A stretch of DNA of 64,000 bases, from contig CAWKGV010000006.1 in assembly GCA_963849305.1 (NCBI GenBank), positions 62,001 through 126,000 on the forward strand, in the 5' to 3' direction. Numbering within the stretch: position 1 is the stretch's first letter; every line of letters begins with the position of its first letter. Shown here in pieces: positions 24,748 to 33,513 of this stretch. The notes under the pieces are model-generated. The model did no database searches, was not told where the DNA came from, and saw nothing but the letters and a program-made list of their open reading frames with translations. The translations under genes and the position numbers were made by a program. This stretch comes from CAWKGV01 sp963849305 (lineage in GTDB: Bacteria; Pseudomonadota; Alphaproteobacteria; Acetobacterales; Acetobacteraceae).

Positions 24748-25596
24748 GTGATCTTTCCGAAGCAGCCGCAATCCATCGCTGCCGTCGCGGCGCACTACGA
24801 CGAACTCGACGGCTTCTACCGCGAAATCTGGGGCGAGCATGTGCACCACGGCTATTGGGCGACCGGACGCGAGAGCGCCCTGCAAGCCGTCGAGGCGCTG
24901 GTCAACCTTCTCGCCCAGCGCCTCCAACTCGCGCCGGGTCAGCTTGCCTGTGATATCGGCTGCGGCTACGGCGCGACTGCGCAGCGTCTTGCCGAACGTT
25001 ACGGCCTTAACGTCACCGGGGTGACTGTTTCGGGGGCACAAGCAGTGCGCGCCCAAGCGCGCGTGGTGGGACATGGGAAACTCAGCATCCTGCAGCAGGA
25101 CTGGCTTGCCAACGGTTTCGCCGCGGAACGCTTCGACCGCGCCTATGCGGTCGAGAGCTCCGAGCACATGGCCGACAAGCAGCGCTTTTTCGATGAGGCG
25201 TTCCGTACTTTGAAGCCGGGCGGCCTGCTTGCGGTCTGCGTCTGGCTCGCCCGCACCGACCCGCGCCCATGGCAGGTCCGTCATCTGCTCGAGCCGATTT
25301 GCCGCGAGGGACGCCTGCCGAGCATGGGCGACGAAACTGACTACCTGGCATTCGCCGAGCGGGCGGGGTTCCGGCTGGTCGGCATTGAGGATCTGAGTGA
25401 TCGCGTGCGGCGGACGTGGTGGATCTGCGCGCGGCGCTTATTGGGCAAGCTCGCCACCCGCCCGCGCTACCTCCGCTTCCTCTTGGACCAGAGGGCGGCG
25501 AACCGCATCTTCGCGATCACGATGGTACGCATGATGGTGGCCTATCGGACCGGCTCGATGCGCTATTGTCTTCTCGTGTTTCGCAAGCAGGTCTGA
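24748..25596 (+). CDS. SAM-dependent methyltransferase, cyclopropane/tocopherol-type
   Basis: Class I methyltransferase of 282 residues. Motif I is CDIGCGYGATAQRLAERYGL (about residues 68-87), followed by VTGVTVSGAQAVRAQARV and the AVESSEHMADKQRFFDEAFR helix; LKPGGLLAVCVWLAR is motif III. The layout resembles gamma-tocopherol, sterol or small-molecule methyltransferases. It starts at GTG. Its first 54 codons are duplicated at 21322. Its 3' end overlaps the convergent glycosyltransferase by 80 bases. Confidence 0.85.
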   Translation: MIFPKQPQSIAAVAAHYDELDGFYREIWGEHVHHGYWATGRESALQAVEALVNLLAQRLQLAPGQLACDIGCGYGATAQRLAERYGLNVTGVTVSGAQAVRAQARVVGHGKLSILQQDWLANGFAAERFDRAYAVESSEHMADKQRFFDEAFRTLKPGGLLAVCVWLARTDPRPWQVRHLLEPICREGRLPSMGDETDYLAFAERAGFRLVGIEDLSDRVRRTWWICARRLLGKLATRPRYLRFLLDQRAANRIFAITMVRMMVAYRTGSMRYCLLVFRKQV

Positions 25597-26710
25597 TGAG
25601 CGGCGGCGTACGTGGTGCTATTTGCCGGGCACGCAGCAGTCCCAAGATGTGCCGAGCTTCGGCGGTCACGGCGAGCACTTCGGGCGCCGGCACGCGGACT
25701 CGGCGCAGTGTTGGGCTCGCGGCCTCGATCTCGGCCCAGGTGGCGCCGAAGAATCGGCGCTTCACCGCCTGCCGCAGAAGTTCGCGCGGCAACGCGAGCC
25801 GCGCGGCAAGGCGCGGCAGTATCGGATGATCCGTGTCCCGCAGCCGCCATGCGGCCCGCAATCCGGCCCTCCAGATCGCGCGCCGGGCCGCCGCGCGCGG
25901 CGGCTCCAACTGTTCGTCCAGCATCTCGTCCGGCGCGACCATCCGCCGTCGCATCGTGTCCGCCATCCCGCCCTCGGCGCGGCCCTCGATCCGGCCCGAC
26001 ACCGTCACCCGGATCTCGGGGGCGTGGCGGATGCGCGCGTCGATCCGCCGCAACGCCTCGAAAAACGCCCGATCCTCGCCGAGCGGCAGGGCGGCGATGC
26101 CGCCCGCCGCGCGATAGGCCCGCGTGGTCACCGCGATGCTGGCGCCGGAATGCTCTGAGTGGCGCGGCCAGGGATCGGCGGGGTCCGGATCGACCAGCGC
26201 CGCGATCCGGTCGAGCAGGGCGGCGTACTCGCATTCGCGCGCGTCGTCTTCATGCAGTGCCGCCGGAATCAGCAGCGCCTCCACGGGATCGATGATCGCC
26301 TGGCCCGCTATCGCATCGGCACCTTGGGCGAGGGCCGCGAGCTTGAGCGCGACCCAGTCTGGCGGCACCCGGCCATCCGCGTCGGTGGTGAGCAGCACTC
26401 CCTCGGGTGCGAGCCTGGCCGCGTGCGCCATCGCCAACCGCCGCGCATGGCCGGCGCCCGCCCGTCCGGCGGGTAGGTGGCGCTCAACGGCGTGGACGCG
26501 CATCGGCAGCGTCGGCGTCAGCGCCCGGACCCGCGCGGCGCTGTCGTCGGTGCAACCATTGAGCAGCAACACAACCTCGATCGGCGGTGCGCCACGTTGT
26601 AGCGCGAGCGCGCGCAGGCAGTCGCCGATCCGCTCGGCCTCGTTTTTGACCGGGATGGCGACCGCGACGTACGCTTGCGAAGATGAGACCGAAATCCGGG
26701 TCGCGCGCAT
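25517..26710 (-). CDS. Family 2 glycosyltransferase
   Basis: GT-A fold enzyme of 397 residues. It opens with AYVAVAIPVKNEAERIGDCL, followed by VVLLLNGCTDDSAARV, the DxD-type metal site in LLTTDADGRVPPDWV, and EDRAFFEALRRIDARI. The last 27-30 residues (after RTPPLIRPA) are low complexity and read antisense through the end of the methyltransferase. The original stop was therefore probably lost when these genes were brought together. I expect this enzyme to belong functionally with the acyl-CoA dehydrogenase/PIG-L/NodS-like block at 13.3-15.8 kb. The product would be a modified glycoside or glycolipid, identity unknown. Confidence 0.85.
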   Translation of the reverse strand: MRATRISVSSSQAYVAVAIPVKNEAERIGDCLRALALQRGAPPIEVVLLLNGCTDDSAARVRALTPTLPMRVHAVERHLPAGRAGAGHARRLAMAHAARLAPEGVLLTTDADGRVPPDWVALKLAALAQGADAIAGQAIIDPVEALLIPAALHEDDARECEYAALLDRIAALVDPDPADPWPRHSEHSGASIAVTTRAYRAAGGIAALPLGEDRAFFEALRRIDARIRHAPEIRVTVSGRIEGRAEGGMADTMRRRMVAPDEMLDEQLEPPRAAARRAIWRAGLRAAWRLRDTDHPILPRLAARLALPRELLRQAVKRRFFGATWAEIEAASPTLRRVRVPAPEVLAVTAEARHILGLLRARQIAPRTPPLIRPACETREDNSASSRSDRPPSCVPS

Positions 26711-26779
26711 GCGGTGCGCATGTGGCCCCGCTTCCGGACTCAGCCCCTCGCGTGTGGATCACATGACCGAGCGCGCCCG

Positions 26780-27145
26780 CTAGGCCCGCGTTAGCACCTC
26801 CAGCACATGCCGGTCGGGATCACGGAAATAGAACCCGCGCCCGTCGTTCCACGAATTCAGCTCGCCGTTCTCCAGGTGCCAGGGATCGCTGCCGTACGGA
26901 ATTCCGGCCGCTTGCACCCGTTGCAGGATGGCGTCGAACTCGGTGTCGTCCACATGAAAGGCGTAATGGTGGCTCTCGAAGGTGCTCGCGTTGTCGAAGT
27001 CGAGCGTCAGCGTCGAGTTGACTCGCACCGGAGCGAAGTGTCCCGTCGGCCCCTCGTAGGCGAGCCCGAAGATATGGGCGAAGAACCTGGCCGATGCCTC
27101 TTTGTCATGGGCCGGCACGATCGTGTGATTGAGTGTGATGGCCAC
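26780..27145 (-). CDS. VOC family (glyoxalase/bleomycin resistance-like) protein
   Basis: A 121-residue vicinal-oxygen-chelate protein. It starts AITLNHTIVPAHDKEASARF and ends YFRDPDRHVLEVLTRA, with metal-ligand candidates His in LNHTIVP, His in HHYAFHVDD and Glu in VLEVL. GTG 27145 is chosen because GAGGAGG lies six bases upstream; the longer frame lacks a site. VOC proteins include dioxygenases, lyases and resistance proteins, so the substrate is open. It diverges from the pirin gene. Confidence 0.85.
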   Translation of the reverse strand: MAITLNHTIVPAHDKEASARFFAHIFGLAYEGPTGHFAPVRVNSTLTLDFDNASTFESHHYAFHVDDTEFDAILQRVQAAGIPYGSDPWHLENGELNSWNDGRGFYFRDPDRHVLEVLTRA

Positions 27146-27198
27146 GGCTGCGACCTCCTCGTTGCTAGGCAATCGCGCGAAGACGTGGAGACCCGAAG

Positions 27199-28170
27199 AT
27201 GAGCTGGCAACCCGCAGCCGATCCCGACTGCCCCGCTCCGCCGCCGGGCGTGGAGCTGGTTATCATCCCCCGCGCCCACGATCTTGGCGGCTTCGAGGTC
27301 CGCCGCGCCCTGCCAGCGGCCGAGCGGCAAATGGTGGGGCCATTCATCTTCTTCGACCAGATGGGGCCGGGCGAGTTCCTGGCCGGACAGGGGGTAGATG
27401 TCCGTCCGCACCCGCATATTGGCCTGGCGACCGTCACCTACTTGTTCGACGGCTCGATCCTGCATCGCGACAGCCTGGGCTCAGCCCAGCCGATCGTCCC
27501 GGGCGACGTGAACTGGATGACCGCCGGGCGGGGCATCGCGCATTCGGAGCGCACCGACCCCGCGCTGCGCACGCAGGCGAACCGCCTGTTCGGCATCCAG
27601 TCCTGGGTCGCCTTGCCCAAGCAGGCCGAAGAGACGACGCCCGGCTTCGCCCATCATGCCGGCGCCAGCCTGCCGGTGCTGGATGATGGCGGTGCCCACC
27701 TGCGGCTGATCGCGGGCGAAGGCTGGGGGGCTCGTTCGCCGGTCTCGGTTCATTCGCCCCTGTTCTATGCCGATGCGGAACTCTTCTCCGGCGCCTCGCT
27801 GCCGCTGCCGGACGACCACGAGGAACGCGCCGCGTACGTGCTGGCGGGCACGGTCGAGGTCGCGGGCCAGGCATTCGAGCCGGGGCGGATGTTGTTGTTC
27901 CGCGCCGGCGACCGGATCGCCCTGCGCGCCGGGCCGCGAGGCGCGCGCGTGCTGCTGCTGGGCGGGGCGGCGATGGATGGCCCGCGTTATTTGTTCTGGA
28001 ACTTCGTCAGCTCCTCGCGCGACCGGATCGAGCAGGCCAAGGCGGACTGGAAGGCCGGCGGGTTCGGCAAAGTGCCCGGCGACGAGCAGGAGTTCATCCC
28101 GCTGCCGGAGGGGCGTGCGACAATTCGCGCGGAGGGCGCGCGGTTGGGTGAGGGCGGGCCGACGAGCTGA
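27199..28170 (+). CDS. Pirin family protein
   Basis: Bicupin of the pirin family, 323 residues. The N-terminal cupin carries the metal ligands in VRPHPHIGLATVTYLFDGSI and TAGRGIAHSERT (three His and a Glu), after the signature GPFIFFDQMGPGEF. The C-terminal cupin includes YVLAGTVEVAGQAFEPGRML. Pirins may be quercetinase-like dioxygenases or regulators; the role here is not shown. ATG 27199 is preceded by GAGACCCGAAG. Confidence 0.9.
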   Translation: MSWQPAADPDCPAPPPGVELVIIPRAHDLGGFEVRRALPAAERQMVGPFIFFDQMGPGEFLAGQGVDVRPHPHIGLATVTYLFDGSILHRDSLGSAQPIVPGDVNWMTAGRGIAHSERTDPALRTQANRLFGIQSWVALPKQAEETTPGFAHHAGASLPVLDDGGAHLRLIAGEGWGARSPVSVHSPLFYADAELFSGASLPLPDDHEERAAYVLAGTVEVAGQAFEPGRMLLFRAGDRIALRAGPRGARVLLLGGAAMDGPRYLFWNFVSSSRDRIEQAKADWKAGGFGKVPGDEQEFIPLPEGRATIRAEGARLGEGGPTS

Positions 28171-28257
28171 CGGTCCCTCCTCAGCGACCCAGCAATCTTG
28201 CGGCCGCCGCCCTCACCAGGTGCAGTGCCTGCTTGACGCGTCGCTTCGCCCTGAGCC

Positions 28258-29178
28258 CTATCCGCTCGACCCATCCCCCTGCAAAGGGCGAACGGGGCCT
28301 TGGAACGTGTTGCCGGACAGCTCCGCCGGGGTTGCGGTGATGTTATGCACGAACGTCGTTGACCGCCCCGTGTCATTGATCAGGCTGTTGTTGCGGAACA
28401 CGAGGCGGTCGGTGGGCTGAGAGACCCCCTCGGCGCCGATCATGACGGTGTTGGCGGGGTTCTGCGAGTGCGGCCCCTTCTCCAGCGTGTTGCCCTCGAC
28501 CTGCACGTTTCCGCCGTTGGGTATTTCGATCAGGTAGCTCGCCGTGCCATTTGGGCCATCCTCGATGTCGCAGCCGATCACCTTGGTGGTTGCCGCGCGT
28601 GATTTGATGTCGTGACCTTGATGGGTGTCGTTGAAGCGCGAGTGCTCCACGTCGAGCAGCGCGACATGGCCGACATAGACGGCATGGGCGCAGTTAACCT
28701 GGCAGAGGCCGTTGTCGATGAACGTGCTGCCGAGGATCCGGATCGTCGCCCGCGGGTTGTTGGCCGACAGGATGCCGTCCTGGTTGTTTACGAACTTGGT
28801 GTTCTCGACCGTGAGATTGCCGCCCTCGGCGCGAATGCCAGCGCCGTTGTTGTCGGGCACCCGCGCCCGCTGCAAAGTCAGGTCGCGGACCGTGACGTTA
28901 TTGGCATCAATCACCAGCAGCGCCTTGCCGGCGCAGGCCTTGTCGGTGAGCACGGCGTTCCCGCCTACGCCCTCGATGGTGAGGTCGTTGCGACGGACGA
29001 TGGCACAGTCGAAATATTGGCCAGGGTGGATGGCGATGATGTCACCGTCACGGGCGGCGGCGATGGCCTGGCTGGGTGCGGCATAACGCTGGCCGGGGCC
29101 GACCTCCAGCGTCGCTGCGGAGGCTATGCCGAGCGAGGCCGGAAACAGGGCCGCGATGGTGAGAAAGTGACGGATCAT
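28258..29178 (-). CDS. Secreted right-handed parallel beta-helix protein
   Basis: The 306-residue protein has a signal peptide (MIRHFLTIAALFPASLGIAS) and about ten beta-helix rungs. Recognisable turns are DGDIIAIHPGQYFDCAIVRR, NDLTIEGVGGNAVLTDKACA, NNVTVRDLTLQRARV and NGGNVQVEGNTLEKG. Asn/Asp-rich turns (NNGAGIRAEGGNLTVENTKF) are typical of Pel/NosD-type folds. It may be a polysaccharide lyase-like enzyme or a surface protein; no catalytic pattern is obvious. It is a single gene convergent with pirin across about 90 bases. Confidence 0.82.
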   Translation of the reverse strand: MIRHFLTIAALFPASLGIASAATLEVGPGQRYAAPSQAIAAARDGDIIAIHPGQYFDCAIVRRNDLTIEGVGGNAVLTDKACAGKALLVIDANNVTVRDLTLQRARVPDNNGAGIRAEGGNLTVENTKFVNNQDGILSANNPRATIRILGSTFIDNGLCQVNCAHAVYVGHVALLDVEHSRFNDTHQGHDIKSRAATTKVIGCDIEDGPNGTASYLIEIPNGGNVQVEGNTLEKGPHSQNPANTVMIGAEGVSQPTDRLVFRNNSLINDTGRSTTFVHNITATPAELSGNTFQGPVRPLQGDGSSG

Positions 29179-29311
29179 GCGCGAGACGCCTCAACCTGTT
29201 CGAATCGAGGGCAGATTTATCAGCTTTCCCGCAAGCACGAAATGCCGATATAGGCTTGGGCGCCTCCAGCGCGTTGAAGATCGCCAGGTCGCTGATGCTA
29301 AGCTGGCAGCC

Positions 29312-29893
29312 ATGAACATCGCTCTCCGCAAGCCCATGACGCTCAAACAGTTCCTCGCCTGGGAGGAACGGCAGGAGCTGCGCTATGAGTTCGACGGCTT
29401 CCGGCCAGTGGCCATGGCGGGCGGCACTGCCGCCCAAGCCGCGATCCAGGTCAATCTTCTCGCAGCCCTCAGAACCCGTCTGCGAGGAAAGCCCTGCCAG
29501 CCCTTCGGCAGTGACCTGAAAATCGAGGTCGCCGGGCGAATCCGCTATCCGGATGCCTTCGTCGTTTGCGCGCCCGTTCCCGCCAGCGAAACCGTCGTCC
29601 GCGACCCAACGGTGGTTTTCGAAATCCTGAGCGAGAGCACCGCCAATACCGACTTAATTGAGAAGAACCAGGAATACCGGGCCACACAGTCCATCCAACG
29701 TTACGTCATTCTCCAACAGACCAATGCTGCCGCCATCGCCTTCGCCCGCAACGGTGAGAACTGGGTGGCCGAGGTCGCCGCCGGTGACGGCGCGACGCTT
29801 TCGATGCCCGAAATCGGAATCGAACTCCCGCTCGTCGAGCTGTACGAAGGAGTCGAACTGATTAACGCCCGGTTGGAGCAGGCGGACAGATAA
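29312..29893 (+). CDS. Uma2 family protein (PD-(D/E)XK nuclease-like)
   Basis: Uma2/DUF820 protein of 193 residues. The restriction-endonuclease-like core is visible: ELRYEFDGFRPVAMAGGTAA, GSDLKIEVAGRIRYPDAFVV with the catalytic Asp, VFEILSESTANTDLIEKNQE, then YVILQ. ATG 29312 removes a 45-residue spurious extension. Its biological role in alphaproteobacteria is unproven; many genomes carry isolated copies like this one. Confidence 0.88.
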   Translation: MNIALRKPMTLKQFLAWEERQELRYEFDGFRPVAMAGGTAAQAAIQVNLLAALRTRLRGKPCQPFGSDLKIEVAGRIRYPDAFVVCAPVPASETVVRDPTVVFEILSESTANTDLIEKNQEYRATQSIQRYVILQQTNAAAIAFARNGENWVAEVAAGDGATLSMPEIGIELPLVELYEGVELINARLEQADR

Positions 29894-29939
29894 CGACGAC
29901 GGCTGCGCGCAGCCTTCCGGGAACTAGGGCAAATACCTC

Positions 29940-31520
29940 CTATTCGCGTCGCACCCGATAGAACTGCGGAAATCCGTTCGGCACATCCTTCAGATCCGAT
30001 CGGAACGCGGTCGGCTGGAAATACATGCCGAGCGGTGCGTACGATGGGTTCTGGAAGAACTCCGCCTGCATCTGCTCGGACATCCGTTTCCGCGCCGCCA
30101 GGTCCGGCGCGTCGAACCAGCCGAGTCGCGGCGCCTCCATCTTCAGGTCCGTGGGCCAGCCGAACCAGCCCTTGCCGTCGGAGCGGAGCGGAAGGTTGGA
30201 GGGAGGAGAGACGTTGCCCACGCCACCGAGGAAAGTGAAGAACACGTTCCACCCGCCCTGGGCCACCGGGTTGCGGCTGGCGCGGCGCTGCACCACCGTG
30301 CCCCAATCGAGCGACTGGTAATCCATGTTGAAGCCGATGCGCTTCAGCATGTCCCCGCCCACCTGCGCGATCGCATTGATGGTGGGAAAGTTCGAGGCGG
30401 CGAGCACCACGACCTTCTCGCCTTTGTAACCGGCCGCCTGCAACGCCTGGTGCAGCTTCTTCGGGTCGGCCTCCCCGGTCATGGTGTCGATCCCGACGGT
30501 GCTGGCCATCGGGCTGCCCGGCACGAACAGGCCCACCTTGTCGAGAATGAGGGCGGGATCGGCACCGGCGACCGCATCCATGTAGTCGCGCTGATTCACC
30601 GCCGAGAGCACGACGCGGCGGACCGCCGGGTTATCGAACGGCGGGAACAGCTCGTTGAATCGCAGGCAGCCGATCTCGCCGGTGTGGTCCTTCACGACCA
30701 CGGTTAGATCGCTGTTCTGCTTGAGCGAGGGCTCGAGGTCGATGGTCGGCTGCTCCCACCAGTCGAACTCGCCGGCGATCATCGCCGCGGCGTTGGTGGC
30801 GGGATCGGGCGAGACGGTCCACTCGACCCGATCGATATAGGCCGGCTTCGGTCCGGCCGTGTATTCGACCGGACCGGCACCGGTCGGCACGTAACCGGCG
30901 AACTTCTCGTAGACCACGCGCGAGCCCGGCAGGTGCTCGGAAGCGACGAAACGGAACGGCCCGCTGCCGACCATCTCCGTTACTTGCTTGAACGGGTCGG
31001 TCTGCGCCAACCGCTCCGGCATGATGCAGGCCATGTTGGTGATCTCGGCGAGCGCCGACGGCAATAGCGGGAACGGCTTCTTGAGCCGGAAGCGGAGTGC
31101 CTTGTCCGAGGGCGCCGATAGCTCGTCGGTAGCGGCCATCAGCACCGAGCCGAACGCGTCGCGCTTGCCCCAGCGCGTGAGCGAGGCGACGCAATCGCGC
31201 GCCAGGACCGGCGAGTTGTCATGGAATTTCAGCCCGTCCCGTAGCGTGATGTCCCACTGCTTGCCGTCGGCGCTGGTGGTGTGGCCCGCCGCCATCTGCG
31301 GGTGCGGCCGATAGCTGTCGTCCAGGCCGTACAGCGTGTCGAAGACGAGGAAGCCGTGGGTGCGCGTGACGTCGGCGGTGGTCCAGATCGGGTCGAGCGA
31401 GGCGAGGTCGGCCTGGGGGATGAACTTCAGCACGCGCTGCTGCTCGGCGCGGGCAATGCTTGGTGCCGCGAGTGCAGCGGCGCCGGCCACCCCGGCCTTC
31501 AGAACGTCACGGCGGTTCAT
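29940..31520 (-). CDS. ABC transporter substrate-binding protein, peptide/nickel family 5
   Basis: A 526-residue extracellular solute-binding protein family 5 member. It has a twin-arginine-type leader (MNRRDVLKAGVAGAAALAAP) and family features FIPQADLASLDPIWTTADVT, then WDITLRDGLKFHDNSPVLAR, and PNGFPQFYRVRRE at the end. No permease or ATPase gene is adjacent, so it is an orphan or is served by a transporter elsewhere. Ligands of this family range from peptides to metals and opines. Confidence 0.9.
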   Translation of the reverse strand: MNRRDVLKAGVAGAAALAAPSIARAEQQRVLKFIPQADLASLDPIWTTADVTRTHGFLVFDTLYGLDDSYRPHPQMAAGHTTSADGKQWDITLRDGLKFHDNSPVLARDCVASLTRWGKRDAFGSVLMAATDELSAPSDKALRFRLKKPFPLLPSALAEITNMACIMPERLAQTDPFKQVTEMVGSGPFRFVASEHLPGSRVVYEKFAGYVPTGAGPVEYTAGPKPAYIDRVEWTVSPDPATNAAAMIAGEFDWWEQPTIDLEPSLKQNSDLTVVVKDHTGEIGCLRFNELFPPFDNPAVRRVVLSAVNQRDYMDAVAGADPALILDKVGLFVPGSPMASTVGIDTMTGEADPKKLHQALQAAGYKGEKVVVLAASNFPTINAIAQVGGDMLKRIGFNMDYQSLDWGTVVQRRASRNPVAQGGWNVFFTFLGGVGNVSPPSNLPLRSDGKGWFGWPTDLKMEAPRLGWFDAPDLAARKRMSEQMQAEFFQNPSYAPLGMYFQPTAFRSDLKDVPNGFPQFYRVRRE

Positions 31521-31603
31521 GTCGGCATCGCCCTTCCCGCGCTTTGGCCCGGCTGCGGCTCTCTAGCCGAACCGGGTCAGTTGTATGATGCCATTCGCCC
31601 TGT

Positions 31604-33160
31604 TCAGACGTAAGGCCACCCTTTCACGCGACGGGCGACCGCCACCATCCGCGTCAGAAACGCCCCGACGATGGTAACGACGACGCCGAGACCGATCTCT
31701 TCGGGCTGCAATCGCTCGGCTTCCCACTCGAAGAAAAGAGAGAGCGCCAGTCCCCAGACGACCGCGATTTCCGGGTAGAGTTCCCCACGCAGGTTCGCGA
31801 CCAGACGGTCATGGCGGAACAGGTCACGAATTAGGCCGCCGAACGAGCTGGTGATGCCGGCCGAGATTGGTCCCCATAGCCAAAGCGGTTCGGCGGATGT
31901 GTCGAGCGCGACCACGACCCCGACGACGAGAAACGCCGCGAGGCCGACCGCGTCGCAAACCTTTATCAAGATTGGCCCCAAACGTTCTTGCAACCGCAAA
32001 TATCGGGCGAGGCGCCTCGTGTTGAAAAGGGATGCCGTCCTGATGACCACCATGCCGGCCAGCACCGTGGCGAAGACCGTGAGCAAGGTCATGGGGTCGC
32101 GTACGATCCCCAACGGCGTGCGCTGCAACAGCAAGTCGCGCACCACTCCGCCGCCCACGGCGGGTAGGCTGGCGAGAATCACCGCCCCAAATAGTGTGTA
32201 ATTGCCGGCGTACGCGAGCAGAACACCGGAAAGCGCGAAAGCCACCGTGCCCAGCAATGCGAGAACTTGAAACCAATCACTATCTAAGGTCTGGTGAATC
32301 AGCACCGGCAGCGCATATGCATCGGCTATTCGCCGGAACTCGCCGCTCCGCCTTATCTCGTTGATGGCGGCATCAAGGCGCGCCAACATTTCCCGGTTCT
32401 GAGATGCCCGGCTCAGCATGAAATGGATGTCGGTGGAGAAGCGGAGCGGATACTCTTCGATCAGGCTACCCTTGTGCTGGCGCCAGGCGGTTGTGATGCC
32501 GGAAATCCGGTCCGCCAGGAAGCCATCGGTGCGCCCGTCCAGGAGGTCTTGCAAGTTCTCGGCGTCGTCTGCGGCACGAACGATATGGGCCTGGTTCGCT
32601 GGATCGGCGATAAACCGATTGACCCGGTCGTCGGCATATACGTAACCGGCGATGACGCCGAGCCGAAAGTGCTGGCTTGCGAACACATTGAGCATCTGCT
32701 CGATAGTTCGGAAGTTGTATCGTGATCCTGCTCCCCTCGGCAGGATCAAGACATCGGTCTCGTTTCTATACGGTTGCGAGAAATACGCATACGTCTCCCG
32801 CTCCGGAGTGTATGTCGCGCCGGCCGCTAGGTCCGCTTTACCGGCGGCGATCGCTGCCAGCTGGTCCGCCCAGGGCTGTGGGGTGAGAGTCAGTTCGACG
32901 CCCATCACCCGTGCTAGGGCGCGTTCGATCTCCACATCGAATCCAGTCAGGATCGGAATGCCATAGCGATACAGGCGATACTGATATGGGTCCGATGGAT
33001 ACCAGCCGCCCCGGAGCAGCTTTGTCGAGGGGTTTCGCATGGCGTCGTTGGCCGCAGCCTGAGGCGGCGGCTGCGCGGCAGCGGTGAGAGCCAAGGAAAG
33101 CGACGCAAGCCCGACCAAGAACAGGACGCAGAAAAGCTTCCTCGCGCGCCGGCTTGACAT
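31604..33160 (-). CDS. Fusion of periplasmic binding domain and TRIC-type cation channel
   Basis: One 518-residue frame joins two modules. Residues 1-30 are a signal sequence and 48-290 a type 2 periplasmic binding domain (SBP_bac_3): TGFDVEIERALARVMGVELT, GKADLAAGATYTPERETYAY and DLLDGRTDGFLADRISG. Residues 294-512 are a UPF0126/TRIC membrane domain with two repeats, each with its conserved glycine-arginine motif: GGGVVRD (336-342) and GGLIRD (441-446). Both halves look complete, and no indel is needed. The design suggests a channel gated by an external ligand such as an amino acid, analogous to ionotropic glutamate receptors; that is inference. The gene stands alone on the minus strand. Confidence 0.88.
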   Translation of the reverse strand: MSSRRARKLFCVLFLVGLASLSLALTAAAQPPPQAAANDAMRNPSTKLLRGGWYPSDPYQYRLYRYGIPILTGFDVEIERALARVMGVELTLTPQPWADQLAAIAAGKADLAAGATYTPERETYAYFSQPYRNETDVLILPRGAGSRYNFRTIEQMLNVFASQHFRLGVIAGYVYADDRVNRFIADPANQAHIVRAADDAENLQDLLDGRTDGFLADRISGITTAWRQHKGSLIEEYPLRFSTDIHFMLSRASQNREMLARLDAAINEIRRSGEFRRIADAYALPVLIHQTLDSDWFQVLALLGTVAFALSGVLLAYAGNYTLFGAVILASLPAVGGGVVRDLLLQRTPLGIVRDPMTLLTVFATVLAGMVVIRTASLFNTRRLARYLRLQERLGPILIKVCDAVGLAAFLVVGVVVALDTSAEPLWLWGPISAGITSSFGGLIRDLFRHDRLVANLRGELYPEIAVVWGLALSLFFEWEAERLQPEEIGLGVVVTIVGAFLTRMVAVARRVKGWPYV

Positions 33161-33273
33161 GGGCCAACCATCTTATTCAGCGGTGCGGCAACGTCTGGAA
33201 AACTGTATGGTCATGAGAACAATGAAGCAAGAACGAACTTACAAAGGACCGCTCGGACCCCGCCAGCAACCAC

Positions 33274-33513
33274 TCAGAGGTAAACTCCCCGCTCCAGGAT
33301 CTCGAGCGTGTAGGCGCGATAGGACATGCCGAGGGACTCGGCACGCCCCAGTCGGCGCAACGCGATCTCGCGCGGCGGCGTCTTCCAGGCACGCTTATGT
33401 GCGCGCCGCCAGCACCAGGCACGCCAGGAAAGAGCGCCTGCATCCTCCTCCGGCTCCAGCGGCGGACCGCCGTTATGACCAAGCAACGCCGCCGCGCCGG
33501 GAAGGTGCGTCAC
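33274..33513 (-). CDS. Small conserved protein with HNGGPPL motif
   Basis: A 79-residue protein with MTHLPGAAALLGHNGGPPLE, then a Trp-rich segment (LSWRAWCWRRAHKRAWKT) and MSYRAYTLEILERG. Proteins with the LGHNGGPPL motif recur in alphaproteobacteria without known function. The GTG start overlaps the stop of the CoxM-like gene (GTGA), so it is translationally coupled to the molybdenum hydroxylase operon. The terminal segment resembles short DNA-binding or regulator fragments, but no role can be assigned. Confidence 0.65.
   Translation of the reverse strand: MTHLPGAAALLGHNGGPPLEPEEDAGALSWRAWCWRRAHKRAWKTPPREIALRRLGRAESLGMSYRAYTLEILERGVYL

Noticed and set aside
29940..31520. A complete peptide ABC transporter operon
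   Set aside because: Only the binding protein is present; neighbours are a Uma2 protein and the TRIC fusion, not permeases or ATPases.
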